NCBI GenBank assembly: GCA_030710605.1
Contig: CP092865.1
Location: forward strand, 138,969,303-139,033,302
Direction: 5' to 3'
DNA: 64,000 bases
Origin: Cordylochernes scorpioides
Lineage: Eukaryota > Arthropoda > Arachnida > Pseudoscorpiones > Chernetidae
Of this stretch, positions 44,085-56,181 are shown piece by piece. The position numbers and the translations under genes are program-made. How positions within the stretch are numbered: position 1 is the stretch's first letter; each line of letters begins with the position of its first letter. Under the pieces are notes generated by a model, which was not told where the DNA came from, did no database searches, and saw nothing but the letters and a program-made list of their open reading frames with translations.

Positions 44085-45357
44085 AAGGTACGATCAAAAA
44101 GTAAACTAACTTAAAAATAAAATTGTAACGGTTGAATTATTTGATTCATAAAATATTTCAAGACAAACCTCCACACTATCTACACTTTTTCCAGCGGCCA
44201 AAAAGCTGTTTATAAGAGTTTTCATGGTCAATTTTCCTGAGCTTGTTTATATAAGCCGTCACATGTTTCAATAATCTCTTTAAATGATGAAAAACGTCTA
44301 TTTTTTAACACAAGTTTGAAAATAGGAAAATAAATTATTGGTGAAGGTCTGAATGATAAGAATATGATGTGATAAAATAGTTATAGAGTGCTTAGCTAAA
44401 TAATCCATTACCAAGGTGGCTTATGGGAGGTGCGTTATCATGAAGCAACTTCCATTGTTGTGACAGAAGAGCTAGTTCCGGGTTCCTTTCGTATTGAATC
44501 ATTAAGACGAACAAGTATTTCTTGGTGTGTGCTCTTATGATAGAAGTTCCCTCTGGAATATAAACTCATGAGGTGTAAAAATTCTTAGTAGTAAAAAAAA
44601 AAAAGCTATAAGCATCAAATTTTATCTTCGATCAGTAAAGACGAACATTTTTCTTACGAGGAGAACTCGGAGTGGCCCATTCAAGTCATTGTTTCTTTGT
44701 TTGTGGAACATTGCCTAAAGTTTTATCTCCAGTTCTCGTTGTTGTTTTTATCTCGGTTATTTATTGCACTTTCAATTAATTTTTTTGCACGATCAGATGT
44801 CGTGGAACACAGTAAACACAAAGTTTTCATCTTTAAATGTTCATTGGAAGCTACTGTATGTAATTAGAACTATTTCCGCTTTCGTTTCAATAGTAATTTT
44901 TCATTTGCCATGAATTAAATCACTAATCCGCTATATGTTGTAATCCGTCGTCGAAGTTGAGGTTTGCCCTGCCCTTGGGACATCGTTGATACTCTGACGG
45001 CCATCTTTGAATCAATTGTACCAGAAATTTACTTGATTTTTCTTAATTGTTTCATTTTTTTTTTACACATACGCCTTCTTCAAAAAATTTTATGTGTTAG
45101 TAAAATATCAATTTATTTTAAAACAAAATTTCATTTTATCATTTTTTTAAAAGGCCGACATTACAAAATTTCACTCTATCAATATATATAAACAAAGAAC
45201 CTTTATCTTTTATAATGAGATTTACGCATGCGTTATTACCAGTGTTTCCAATCTTAATATAATTGTTTAGGCTTTATTCTGAAATATCTCTTTTTTAAAT
45301 ATTTTATTCTAACTCTTGTATTATAAAAGGTTCGGTTACTTTTTATGATCGTACCCT
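44085..45357 (-). mobile_element. mariner-4, both ends present, transposase decayed
   Basis: Ends are AGGTACGATCAAAAAGTAAA at about 44086 and the imperfect inverse TTACTTTTTATGATCGTACC ending at 45355. Minus-strand coding traces include EWATPSSPRKKNVR (about 44680-44640, following the first Asp) and a C-terminal half homologous to 16085-16440. No long ORF remains. It lies in the DEG/ENaC intron. Confidence 0.7.
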
Positions 45358-45638
45358 ATATATACCTACAAAAATATCTCGATGTTGCAATTAAAATGTA
45401 CTACGGCCCTATTTGAATAAAACATATGTTGATGACGGTTTCAAAACAAGTTACATTTATCGTCAGTATAACAACCAATTCTTCAATAAACATTGTAGGC
45501 ATGTATAACTGCTTGTAACATAAATACGTTTTATTCGTGAAATAAACACTTTGACGAACATAAATTTGTTCAATACTTGTATTTTGGTTTATTTAATATT
45601 GCTATTTATATTATATTACCTATGGCTTTGATGAGTTG

Positions 45639-46345
45639 CGGTTTCCCACTGTTGAAGCCGTTTACTACAAAATAAAAGCTATATACATATATATATTATG
45701 TGTATTACAAATCTTACAAATAGCTGCACTGTTTTACAGGGAACTGACTAAATTAATACGTTCAAAATGGCCACTAAAATACAGTATTTATAGTTAATGA
45801 GAAAAGTCCAGAATTTTATTTTGCTTCAGAGCTGATGTTAATTTTTTTGGCCGCTAAATATCGCAAAAGCTTGAAATAAAGCAATTGAACATTATTGCAT
45901 TCTTCTTGTTCTAGCTACTTCAAAGCCGTCTCAAGGCAATGAAAGGCTTCCTCATTGTATGGTCCTTTTTCAACCTAGTTGTCATAAAGTACGGTTTCCC
46001 ACTATTGAAACCGTTTAATATAAAATAAAATCTATATACATGTATACCGGTATATTATGTTTATTACAAATCATACAAATAGGTGTATTGTATTGAAGGA
46101 AACTGACTAAATTGATAAGTTAAAAAATGTCCATTAAAATATACAGTACTTACAGTTGATGAAAAAAAAAGCCCAGAATTTTCTTTTGCTTCAGAGATGA
46201 TGTTCGTTTTTGGGCCGCTAAATCTCGCAAACGCTTTAAAAAGGCAATTGAACAGTATATTTCATTCTTCTTGTTGGTCTAGCCACTTCATTGCTGTCTC
46301 AAGGCAATGAAAAGCTTCCTCATTGGATGGTCTTTTTTCAACCTT
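45639..46345 (-). repeat. Tandem duplication of the pogo tail
   Basis: Two diverged copies of about 353 bp (45639-45991 and 45992-46345), each starting CGGTTTCCCACT and containing CGTCTCAAGGCAATGAAA-like text. On the minus strand this resembles the pogo/Tigger C-terminal segment (LETAMKWLDQQEE in the second copy). Confidence 0.75.
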
Positions 46346-46349
46346 GTCA

Positions 46350-47873
46350 TCATCCCGAAGCTCTTCCTCGTTGTCGCTAGAACCTTGATCGTCGACACGA
46401 CACTTTCGATGATTTCATCGTCCGTCAATAATTGATGGCCAGGGTCATCAACGTCTCACTCCAGCCTATCTTGAAAGTCGTTCTGGTCACATTCTTCAAA
46501 TATAGAAGATTTTGTAATGAGCTCAGCCAGCTCTGATACAAATTGGCTGTTTGGTAGCTCTTCAGATGCAGTGATAGATTCTTCCGATGAAAGAAGCTTA
46601 TTCCAAGATTTTGCTAGTGTGGTGTCCTTTAGAGTAGCCCAAGCTTCTGCTGCCATGTACACAGCTTTTTTCAAGTCAATTTATTTGTACATTTGTTGTA
46701 CACTTTTTTTCATAATTTTCCTCCATCAGAACCGTACATAGAAATTCTTTTCTGTAATATCGTTTAAAGCTCTCAATTACTCCTTGATCCATTGGTTGGA
46801 GAAGTTACGCTAGAAGGGAAAAAAAGCAACTTTAAAATTTCCATTTTCTCTTTCCATTTAAATGTTTGAGGGATGGCTTGGAGCGTTATCAATTGACAAC
46901 TGAACATTTCCAGATTTCCTAGTTTCAATCTGATGTTTTTTGACTTCAGGCATGAATACAGTTTCATACACTTTTATAAAAACCTTTGTATCCATCCACG
47001 AGGTATATATATTTTTTGTAGATAACAGGAAATATTTTTATTCCTTTGAAGCACCGCGGATTTGCAAACTTCCAGCAAAGGTAGCCTGTGTGTTCCATTT
47101 ATATTTCCGCATACCATAGCAGTGATACATGATTTGCTTGCCTTATAGCCAGGTGATGACATTTCATTCTTAGAGACTAGGGATTTTGTTGGCATTTTCT
47201 TCCAATATAAACCAGTTTCGTCTGCATTGTGTACATTGCTTTAATTGTAGCCTTCCTTATCAATCATATTTTTAAAATACTCTTAAATGTTTAGCTGCTT
47301 AAGTTTTAGTTGACAGTTTTTCACCCTGAATATCCAATTATCTAATTCCATGTCTATATTTGAAACGCATTATCCAACCGGTAGAAGTAGTTTCTCATTC
47401 ATTTCTAGAGCCTTTTCACAAATCAAAGGCCCACTTATTGGTTGTTCTTGGCTACTTAACTGCATAAACCATGTGTAAACCGCAGGGTCTGAATCCTTGT
47501 TTTCTGCCATTCTCATCACTTTTCTGTACAAACTTATATCTTCAATATTAAGTGCACTAGCATAGTTTGTACTGGCATCACTATTCTTTTTAATGTCCGT
47601 TAAGGTAGCATTTTCAACTCCATATTTCCGAGCTAGGCTTGGTCCACTATCACCATTCTTCAACTGCTCTACTATTTTAAGTTTATCAGTGAAATTGAGA
47701 AAAACACGTTTACGTTTAGAAAACATTGTTGGCAGGATTAAAGGAGCCTGTCGCCAGGTGCCAGCCGGGAAGCCCGCTATGTTAGATTTCGGTTTCGGCG
47801 GTTTTGGTTTCGCATTATCTTTCGGATAACCGATGTTTCGATAATCGGTATTCGGATAATCGATGCTCTACTG
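46350..47873 (-). pseudogene. pogo/Tigger-type transposase pseudogene
   Basis: On the minus strand from 47726: the Psq-type helix-turn-helix KLKIVEQLKNGDSGPSLARK, then the CENP-B-type DNA-binding segment VYTWFMQLSSQEQPISGPLI. The DDE core follows in shifted pieces: NADETG (about 47230), a block SPGYKASKSCITAMVCGNIN (about 47165-47105), LSIDNAPSHP (about 46890-46860) and, after a frame change, MDQGVIESFKRY (about 46790). All three acidic residues remain readable. The terminus CAGTAGAGCATCGATTATCC (reverse complement, ending 47873, next to TA) is pogo-like. The opposite end was not found. Multiple frameshifts make it inactive. Confidence 0.85.
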
Positions 47874-48319
47874 TAATCAGTTTTTGATTCAATACCTTGA
47901 TATATTCGGCAGTATATAAGTGCTCATGGAAGAAACGCCTCTTATCAATGCACCCTCAGTACAGCAATAAACCTTTTTGCATATTTTAATTTTTTTACCT
48001 TTTTGGGTACATTCATACCAAGTGTTTCATGATATTTCACCAGTTATTTCTGGGTGTAAAATTTTCTATTTCCACGGGTGTATTTAGGAGGTTGATTGAG
48101 AAGAGGCATAAACCTTTGATTATCGGCGGTCACGACAGGGTCAAATGGCCCCGATTCTTTTGTAGAAGTCCAACCCCACCAGTGTGTCGAATAGCCTAAC
48201 GTCGAACTAATTTCTACCTGTGTGAACATATGGGCCTATCTTAGTAAACTACCCACCACAATTAAAATTACCTATAAAAGGTGTACTTGGGATGTGTAAA
48301 AAAAAACCCAAATGCAATA
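47874..48319. other. No gene seen
   Basis: The minus-strand ORF 48044-48229 (61 codons, THWWGWTSTKESGPF) has no recognisable family. Confidence 0.4.
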
Positions 48320-48321
48320 AT

Positions 48322-49018
48322 TTATTGGAAGATCAGGGGCACTAGCTCAAACTGAGCGTCGTCCCTGATAAAGATTACGATGTTATCAGCATCGGCGACC
48401 ACGCTACCGCGGGCCAAGATCCTCTCTAGGCGGCGTAGCAGAGGCCCAACTCCGATGCTGAAGAGAGGGGCGCTGAAACTACATCCCTGTCCTTCGTCGT
48501 GCCTAGAGAAACAGTTGCGACGCTGGTCAGCCCTAGAAATGGAGTGCGACACATCAACGGTGAGGGTTCACCGCGCAGCCAGCTCGGCCACAGGATACGC
48601 CTGAAGCCGTGCCGAGTCCAGTGCTCGGCGCGCGCTCTAGCTTGTGAGGCGGGTAATGAGCGTAGCCGATCCCCGCAGGACGATGGTCTCCGCCTTGAAC
48701 TCCGCATGATAGCTGGAGTTGGAGTTTTCCCGCAGGAGACGCTGGCACAAGGCTTCCAGGTGTTGCGCGTCCAGGAGCGCGGCCCGCGTTGAGCGCGCTA
48801 GGGCAGGGGCGCCATCGGGGAAGTCACCGGCGGTCGCCGGTAGCCAGCGCTTGGGAGCAAGCAGTTCTAGAGGCCGCAGGTACCTGTTGTCGTTTGAAAA
48901 CGCAGAGAGCTCAGAGAGACTGGCGGGGCTCAGAACCCGGCGGTCCATCCCAAGGGCGCTTGAGACGGTCTCCCAGAGACTCAGCAGCCTCCTCCTTCTC
49001 GGTGAGACCAAGGAGTGA
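48322..49018 (-). pseudogene. LINE reverse transcriptase remnant
   Basis: Minus-strand text GQGCSFSAPLFSIGVGPLLR followed by VVADADNIVIFIRDDAQFEL matches RT motifs 4-5 (QGCPLSP-type and YADD-type), with the catalytic YADD box changed to DADN. Upstream, the frame 49074-48637 reads a Pro/Leu/Ala-rich segment (RYLRPLELLAPKRWLPAT) typical of the region before the fingers. The stop TAA at the end overlaps AATAAA. Frameshifts separate the two blocks. Confidence 0.72.
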
Positions 49019-49033
49019 AGAGAGCGAGAGATT

Positions 49034-49880
49034 GAGATTGAAACTATCTTTATTAATCGCCCATATAAAATCATATAGTGCCAAATAAAAGAAAAAATAT
49101 ATTACAGAGTTATAAGAGAAAATAATATATATAAATGTATAAATATTTACATCAGACACGATCCCTCTATGAAGGGACATCAGAATCATCTCAAATGCTT
49201 AAAGCCGCCCTGAGTTCGGAAAGGCCCGTGCTTATAACGGGGGTTTTGTCCACAACGTGCTCAATTGCGACGCCGAGGAATTCGTTTTACAGGCGAGAGA
49301 TCATTGAGGAGTGATTCTCTCTCAGAGCGGAATAGAACCGCGGACACCACGTCCTCATAATCAACCTCAAACCCATAGAGAGAGGCTAGAGTAGAGTAAG
49401 CCTTTAGTTGTTCGAAATATTTTTCCAGCGGCTCCCTCTCCTGAATGGCCTGAGTGAGATTGAAACAACTTTTATTGATCGACCATATAAAATTATATAG
49501 AGTACCAATAAAAAAAAATATATTAAAGATTTATAAAAGAAAGTAAAATATATATAAAAAATTAATAAATATTTACATCAGACATCTCTGAAGGGACATC
49601 GTGTCAAATGCTCAAGGCCGCCCTGAATTCGGAAAGGCCCGTGCTTATAACGGGTTTTTGTCCCCAATGTGCTCAATTGCACCGCCGAGGAATTCGTACA
49701 GGAGTTTTCTGTTTCCAGGCGAGAGATCATTGAGGATTGGTTCTCTTTCAGAGCGGATCAGAACGGCGGACACCACGTCCTCATAATCAACCTCAAACCC
49801 ATAGAGAGAGGCTAGAGTAGAGTAAGAATTTAGTTGTTCGAAATATTTTTCCAGCGGCTCTCTCTCCTAAATGGCCTGAG
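49034..49880 (-). repeat. Tandem duplication of LINE ORF1 end and 3' UTR
   Basis: Units 49034-49455 and 49456-49880, period about 422 bp. On the minus strand each reads an ORF1 C-terminus (LYGFEVDYEDVVSAVLI, NDLSP), a stop, an AT-rich 3' UTR, then CAATAAAAGTTGTTTCAATC-like polyadenylation text. The proximal copy has an extra shift after NDLSP. Confidence 0.85.
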
Positions 49881-51171
49881 AGATAGATATGTCTTCGTCC
49901 GCGAGGATATCAGTTGAGAGGATCTACTTAATGGGTACGGACAATTTCGCAGCTGGTGTTGAGAGGGCGGAGTTGTTGGACGGCATGGGTTTGGATGAGG
50001 GAGGCCTCGACGCTGGGCCCTGCCTTCTTTTCCTTGACGTTTTTGGCTCCAGATTTTTTAGAGCGCTCGTTATGGGGATTGGCTAGGGGGCCAGGTCCTC
50101 CTGCTGAGCATTGGATGCCCTTGATGGAGATAGGGCTGTGTCCACAGCAGCAGGTGTATGGTCTCAGGTGGGGCTGCAGCCGGCTGCAGCCGGCACGGTG
50201 TTCGAGGTGGAGGGCGGCCTGGTCCAGCCCTTTGTGCGTGCCGCAAGAGCATCCACAGGGAGCACCAGCTTGTCTTCCTGGAGAGCAGTCTTGCGAGGAC
50301 AGTTGGAACGCTTGTGTCCCTGCTTGTAGCCCAGGAACACTAAATGCCGTAGGTCACGTAGACGTGCGTGACCACTCCCTTGACGTCAAGCGGGCAGGGA
50401 TCTGGGAGAGCTTTACTCCGTCGCGCAGAGTTATAAAAGCTTCCCGACGAGCATCAGCCCAGCAAGAATCCTCTAGTTACATCATCTTCTGGATGATGGA
50501 CGTAACCTGTCCATATGGCGGCAGCGCAGTAACGAGGTCAGCGTCCTCTACGAAGAAGAGCACGTTGCCGAGGACAATTCTCTCGGCCCTCTTCCTGAGG
50601 GGGAAGACACGTCTTTGATGTTGAGTCCCTCCTCTATCAGCTTGTCAACGATTTGAACGCTTGAGAGGCCGACAAGGATGTGTCCTTCCATCTTTGTCAG
50701 TGGGTAGATGGTGCCCTTACCCAGCTTGGTTGTCAACGCCCGGAAATTCTTCTCTTGCGTGAAAACTGGGCAGAATTACAGGTAGACACACTGGCCCACT
50801 TGCCCCGCTGCCAACCTTGCTCGGAAGGTAGGCTGCTTCTGCCTGGTGAACTGACACTCGTACACCTTGCTTGGTCTTGGTGTGGCTCGTGGCCTGCTGC
50901 TGTTCGGAGGGATTCCTGGTGCCTTAACGCAGCCCTTTTTGGACGCCGACTTGGCGTGGTCAGGATCATGCGGCCTCTTCTTGGAGCCGCCCATTTTGGT
51001 GAAGATCACATCTTGTCTTTCGATAAGCTGATCTTCCTGTTCCGGGAAATCAGCCCAATTGCGGCAGAATTTGCATGTCCGCCGCCGTCGTTTCAGAATA
51101 TTCGGAGATTTCTCGGCGGAGACTTGGCCGTTTTGGATGAAATTTATATGGGCTTTCAGCCAATACCCCAT
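49881..51171 (-). pseudogene. LINE ORF1 (Gag-like) pseudogene
   Basis: From the ATG at 51171 the frame gives a basic N-terminal segment (MGGSKKRPHDPDHAKSASKK from residue 60), a block KVYECQFTRQKQPTFRARLA, an in-frame TAA at about 50778, and then continues FRALTTKLGKGTIYPLTKME to 50548. A frame change follows at about 50608 (RTFPLRKRAERIVLGNVLFF). Further on, LGYKQGHKRSNCP resembles a zinc knuckle with one Cys lost, and a Pro/Ala-rich stretch leads to the C-terminus in the duplicated unit. ORF1 binds element RNA. At least one stop and two shifts. Confidence 0.7.
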
Positions 51172-51380
51172 AGGGGTTACAAATCTTCATCACCTCAAAC
51201 TCTATCCCACAAGAGCTGGCGCGCCGCGTGGCCGCACGGCAGAGAGAGAGAGAGTCGTTTTTTCGCTCAATGATTGGGCAGCGATGAGCAGTGGTGAAGG
51301 TGATAAACAAAAATTAAAAAGTGAATTGCGTGAATGTGGGAATAAAACAAAATAAAAAGAAAAAGAAATGTGGGCCTTGA

Positions 51381-53353
51381 TGCTCGAACCGTGCCGTGAA
51401 TAAATAAATAAAATTATATGACTAGATGCTCAAGTTCCACTGTTGAGAAGTTTACAGAGAAATGTGTGCGTAATTAATATAGAATCAAGGTGAAAAATCA
51501 AAGATTTAGTGGATATAAACGATCTTTCTGAGAAGATATAGCTGGGATGCCTGAGAGGTTGGAGGGTAAGGGTGTCGATACATTTTAAAAAATTATAAAA
51601 TTTCTAATAGCTTAAAATTATATTTTATAATTTGAGTTGAAGAATCAAAAGGTCAAAATTCAAAATTAATAAATAATGCAATATTGTATAAAAAGTTAAA
51701 ATGATTATAAATATTAAATATGTGCGAATATTTATAGAAGTATTATGATGAATTTCAAATAAAAATTAAAAATGCAAAAGTTGAATAAAAAAAAATCGAG
51801 ATATATCTCAAATAATTTATTTCTAAACATCTACAAAATATTCAAAAGAAATGTAGGTATTCAAAATGAGAGAGAGATTAGAAAAAGGTAATATGATATG
51901 GAAAAACACAATATTAAAAATATAAAAGTATATAATATATGAAAATAAAACATTTAAAGTACTAGCCAAGCAATCTTTCCAGTGTTAATAGATTGGCATT
52001 GATGTAGAGCTGTCGGCGTTGGTGATTGACATGTTAAGTTGCTCTTGTGTAATGTTGGTATAAGTTGAACAGTGATACTATAGCTGCGTTTTTTACTCGT
52101 CGATATGAAATTCGATATGTCAACCATGATGGTTGGACACGTGAAGGTTAATGCGCCCATGTGGTGATTGGAAAAAAAAGTAATAAAGTGATTCGACGGC
52201 GTATGTATAGCAGCTATAGATGGTGGAAAAGGTTACTGTGCCATTGTAGAGGTGATGTGTGAGATAATGTAATTTGGTTGTTGAGAGTAATACTTCGAAT
52301 TTTGAAGTGACTATATATATTTTTTAAATTGACTTGAATTGTTGAAGCTTGGTTTAGTTTTTTGAAGGTGGACATGACTCAATGCGATTACAGCGGTGCT
52401 CAATGAATGGATGACCTTAGTGCAATATATTTTATGCTGAATAGGAGGGAGAGAGAATTTGGACCCAGTCGTTACGTTTTGGTTCGTGAGAATTGCTAAT
52501 ATGTATGCCAAAATGAATTCTTTAAATAAATAGAAATCGTATAAAACATTAGAAGAGGTTGGTTAGGTAATAATTACAAGTGAAGTATAAGAGGAAGTAA
52601 AGATGAGAAGATAGGGCAATTGGTGTTTTATTGCCAGGTGGAGCGCGCGTGAGAGGGTGTGTCCACGACGTAGTATCGAGTGCCCGGATGACCAATTAGA
52701 CAGCTTGCGTGGAAATGTATTTTCAAGCTATTGCTTGATTGTATGGTTAGTAAATATGGTTATGTACATGGATTATATGTTACGAGTTTTGGATGTCAAA
52801 GAGAAATATAAAAATATTTGTAAAATGCGTTGTTTAGAAAGTTATGGTTTTGATGAAGCATACACAAGTCAATTATGATGTTAAAAATCTTTAAAATTAT
52901 CTGGTGTTGAATATAGGAACGGATTAAATGGTCTGGGAGGAATATGGCGGTTAATTGAGTTTTCTAATATTTTCATCTAGAAAGGGATCTATGTATGATT
53001 CGAATTTTTTACTTTTAACAAAGACATATCTTCACCCTATAAAGCCTTTTATATATTTTTATCGGTCTTTTTTTTTAACTCGGTGTGAACATTCATAATT
53101 AATTTTTTTACATTCTTGGCCATAATTAAAGGATAATACTTCTTAGCAATGACTGAAATCTAATTCAATTTGGTGGTAGGGTCAATAGATTCAAATATTG
53201 CCAAGAATATCCGGATCATTGTGAAGTTAATGAAGAAAATGAACCTCAGGTAAGTATAGCTTTTCTCTGAACTTGGTGAGACTATAGATATTCGTGCAAT
53301 TAGAAAAAAATCAAATTTAAATTGTGATATCTTTTCAACAAAAAAAATATTAT
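51381..53353. other. AT-rich DNA without a gene
   Basis: No supported feature. Short ORFs here lack recognisable motifs. Confidence 0.5.
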
Positions 53354-53529
53354 TATGCACTAGCTCGCCATCTGTTATGAAACTATTTTAGACGCGTAAG
53401 ATTATTTTTAAAATTAAACAATTAATTTTTCCAATGCAGTAAGGGCAGTAGAAATTGTTTAATTTTAGAAAGACTCTTACCCGTCTAAAATAGTTTCGGA
53501 TTTTCATAACAGTTGGCCCGCTAGTGCAT
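53354..53529. mobile_element. Foldback (MITE-like) element
   Basis: Imperfect inverted arms of about 75 bp begin ATGCACTAGC and end GCTAGTGCAT around a centre CAATGCAGTAAGGGCAGTAG. A partial second copy (centre plus right arm start) lies at about 53795-53880. No ORF. Confidence 0.75.
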
Positions 53530-54500
53530 CATAATATGAATGTTCTAATAAAAAAAAACTCAAATCGATATTTTCGGAAGAGCGATTGTTCGAAGCATAT
53601 TATATATTTATAATTATATGTAATTCTTCTGTCTTCAAAGCTTATGTCCATAATTCTTCTAAAAATACCCATTTTAAGTGTCTAGCAACAGTATCACTAT
53701 ACAAGGAAGATCGAAAAATGCAATATAACAGCGGTATGGTAGATTAAACTGACGAAACCGCTGAGAGGGTTCACCACTTATGAGCCAGGCCCTCCCATTA
53801 ATTTTTCCATTGCAGTAAGGGCAGTAGAAATTGTTTAATTTCAAAAAGAATCTTACGCGTCTAAGATAGTTTCGGATTTAAAAAAAATATATATATATAT
53901 TATATAAATTTAAAAGAAAAAGATTTTTCTGTTTGATTTTGGAATTGTTGCGATTATCTTGATTTTGGTTATCTTGAGAATTAAGCTATGGTGGGGCAGT
54001 CGTGATTGAATAATAATCTTGAAAAATATAAAGTCTTGATCAGAGATGCCTTTATTTGTGCCAATAAATATATACAAAACATAATTTGAGTAAGTACTGC
54101 TTGGCTTAAGGCGTAAGAATAAAAAAAAAATGAAAAGCTTATTTACATAATGTACAAAAGTTTTAGCCGGCCAACGGGAAAGAACAACGAGTTTTTATAT
54201 GCAAAGCGTGACTGGCGGTCGATTTAGCAGAGTATTTGCATCTATGATATATAATTCTGAATAAAATAATATTTTAATATAACAATTCTAAATAAAATAT
54301 TTTAATATAACATTTATATATATATATATTTGTTGAAAATCGATTAATCCATTTAAATACTATGAATGATTAACGCTTATTTTGAATCAAAAATATTTAT
54401 TATAACTTCCGATATTTCGATGAGGCTGTTCGCCTATCTTTCTCGGGGATTCAAACCCTGTAAACAAATCATCCACGTGAGACACTCATATATGTGTATA
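53530..54500. other. AT-rich DNA with partial foldback copy
   Basis: Apart from the partial foldback copy at 53795-53880 no feature was identified. Confidence 0.5.
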
Positions 54501-54546
54501 CTAGCGGATGTGTACCCGGCTTCGCCCGGGTTTTATCCGAGTGGAA
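54501..54546 (-). mobile_element. Helitron-like 3' terminus, truncated
   Basis: CTAGCGGATGTGTACCCGGC begins at 54501, continues through the hairpin partner TTCGCCCGGG, and is cut after TTTTATCCGAGTG by a poly-A run. Confidence 0.7.
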
Positions 54547-55121
54547 AAAAAAAAAAATGCAAAATATAGATGCAGAAAGAATAATATCAGAAAAACATAT
54601 TTTTTAAATTCCGTGGATATTTCAAAACAAAGCATTAAATCATATGCTCATAACGCAAAATTGATGATAAAGAACGCGTGAAAAGACCGTTTTCCGAAAA
54701 ATCAGTTCAAAATACCCAACTTATATACCGAGATTCCAATTTATTGCCCTCATCAAGTGAATCGGTTGGGATTTGATTACACAACTGGAAGAACTAAAAT
54801 GAATATCATCATCTTGCCACAACGTTGCGGTATATATATATATATGATACTAATAGACCTGGTATATATATCAGGGTCATAGATCAAAATATCAGTATAA
54901 AAGTAGGGTTTTTGAATGAATTTTCTGGAAATGGTCATGTGGCACATTCTTTATCATCAACCTTCCGTTATGAGCTGATAATATGCATTGTTTAAAAATA
55001 TCCATGAAAATTTAAAAATAGGTAATGCTAATACTATTCTTTTATTTATATTCTGCATCGATCACATATTCAGAAATAGTAAAAGTAACTCTGGGTATAA
55101 AATAGATTTGAACACACACAC
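54547..55121. other. No gene; orphan mariner end
   Basis: ATACTAATAGACCTGG at 54847-54862 equals the terminal 16 nt of mariner-1 and stands alone next to TA repeats. Otherwise nothing supported. Confidence 0.55.
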
Positions 55122-55740
55122 ATATATATCCTTCCTTTATATCTATAAAAATGAAATCCAAAATCGATGTTTGTTATCGCGTTGCGCAAAATCTACAGAA
55201 TCAATCATTAAGAAATTTCGCATGTGGATAGCTGAAGATTTCGTTTAAAATATAGGCCGTTCAAAAAACTAAAAAGGTTAATGGGCTTTTTTTAAAATAT
55301 AAAACATAAAATCGTTAGTTCCAGCCTTTTACTGCTTGGCGCCGCACTGGTCGCGACGATAAATGAATTTGATTGGTTAATAATTTTACATGTAGTTTGT
55401 TATTTTGTTTACACGATTAATGTTTTTAAAAGGTAAGATTATCCAATCGCCATGAAACTTTAGGAAGTTATTTAATATACTACTGGGAAGGTTTCTGGTT
55501 TGAATTTGATTTTAAATAAATATTCGTTGCAATTTTATTTGCAAATTTTCTACTTTCACTCGCAAGCAGCGCCTCTCGCGGCATCTTGTGAAATTACATT
55601 TATAAATTGTGAAAATACTAAAATGTGTTCAAGTATAATAAATTTAATATTTAATTTGAGGATTTAGTAATATAATATTCAAATGACGTTGTAGAAAAAC
55701 TTGGCATTTCAATATTAATATATATTTAAAGAAAATATCT
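55122..55740 (+). mobile_element. Helitron-like 5' region
   Basis: Homologous to 11226-11850 over its whole length, with scattered substitutions and indels. No 3' hairpin follows. Confidence 0.65.
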
Positions 55741-56053
55741 TATATAAAATTTAATAATTTTTTTCAAAATATTATGTATTTCAACAATATAGAATGGGTA
55801 TTTGGCCAATTCTAGAATAATTAAAAATCAACGAGAATAGTTTATATTTATTCCGATAGATGGCGCAAGCCATCAGCAACTTTCAGTTGCACGATAATGA
55901 GATGCCTTTTTCTTAAAAAGCACATGTGCTCGTGGTCAGGAGATGCCTTCTTTATTTTTAATATATATGTGTATGTGTGATTTTTGCAAGTTATGAGAGG
56001 TTTTCAAACAATTAGTGTTTCTAACAAAAAAATAAAAATAAAAACATGCCCAG
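55741..56053. other. Intronic DNA, no feature
   Basis: AT-rich, ends at the proposed acceptor of the next exon. Confidence 0.4.
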
Positions 56054-56181
56054 ATCAAGAAAGAACACTTATCCTTCCTGAGGTATAGTGCACCGAAGGA
56101 CTACATCTATCGGTTCGGAAACCATCCTAACGAAACCTTCTTCTACGAACAATCGGCATGGGACTTTGGGGACTTCGTTGG
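56054..56181 (+). CDS. Probable DEG/ENaC-type channel, extracellular exon
   Basis: After ATGCCCAG the frame reads IKKEHLSFLRYSAPKDYIYR, then FGNHPNETFFYEQSAWDFGD and FVG, ending GTTGG|GTGAGT, a strong donor. It includes an NET glycosylation site. The outgoing phase (two bases) fits the incoming single base of 56826-56944. The incoming phase is not compatible with a direct join to 43698-43947, so at least one intermediate exon is missing from my reading. The acceptor could also be CCTGAG at 56081-56082. Assignment to the channel rests on strand, phase and the following exon. Confidence 0.5.

Larger units (their letters stand above)
48320..51380 (-). mobile_element. Rearranged LINE retrotransposon
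   Basis: A GC-rich island in AT-rich DNA. On the minus strand it starts with a 5' region (about 51380-51172), then ORF1 (51171 to about 49880), two tandem copies of the ORF1 end plus an AATAAA-containing 3' region (49880-49456 and 49455-49034), and a remnant of an RT (49018-48322). The gene order ORF1 - 3' UTR - 3' UTR - RT fragment is not that of a normal LINE, so at least two insertions or a duplication are involved. Confidence 0.75.

Noticed and set aside
50068-50620. Several plus-strand GC-rich ORFs (for example 220 codons at 49956-50618)
   Set aside because: Opposite strand of the LINE ORF1; the minus strand shows recognisable ORF1 blocks and a 3' UTR, the plus strand nothing.
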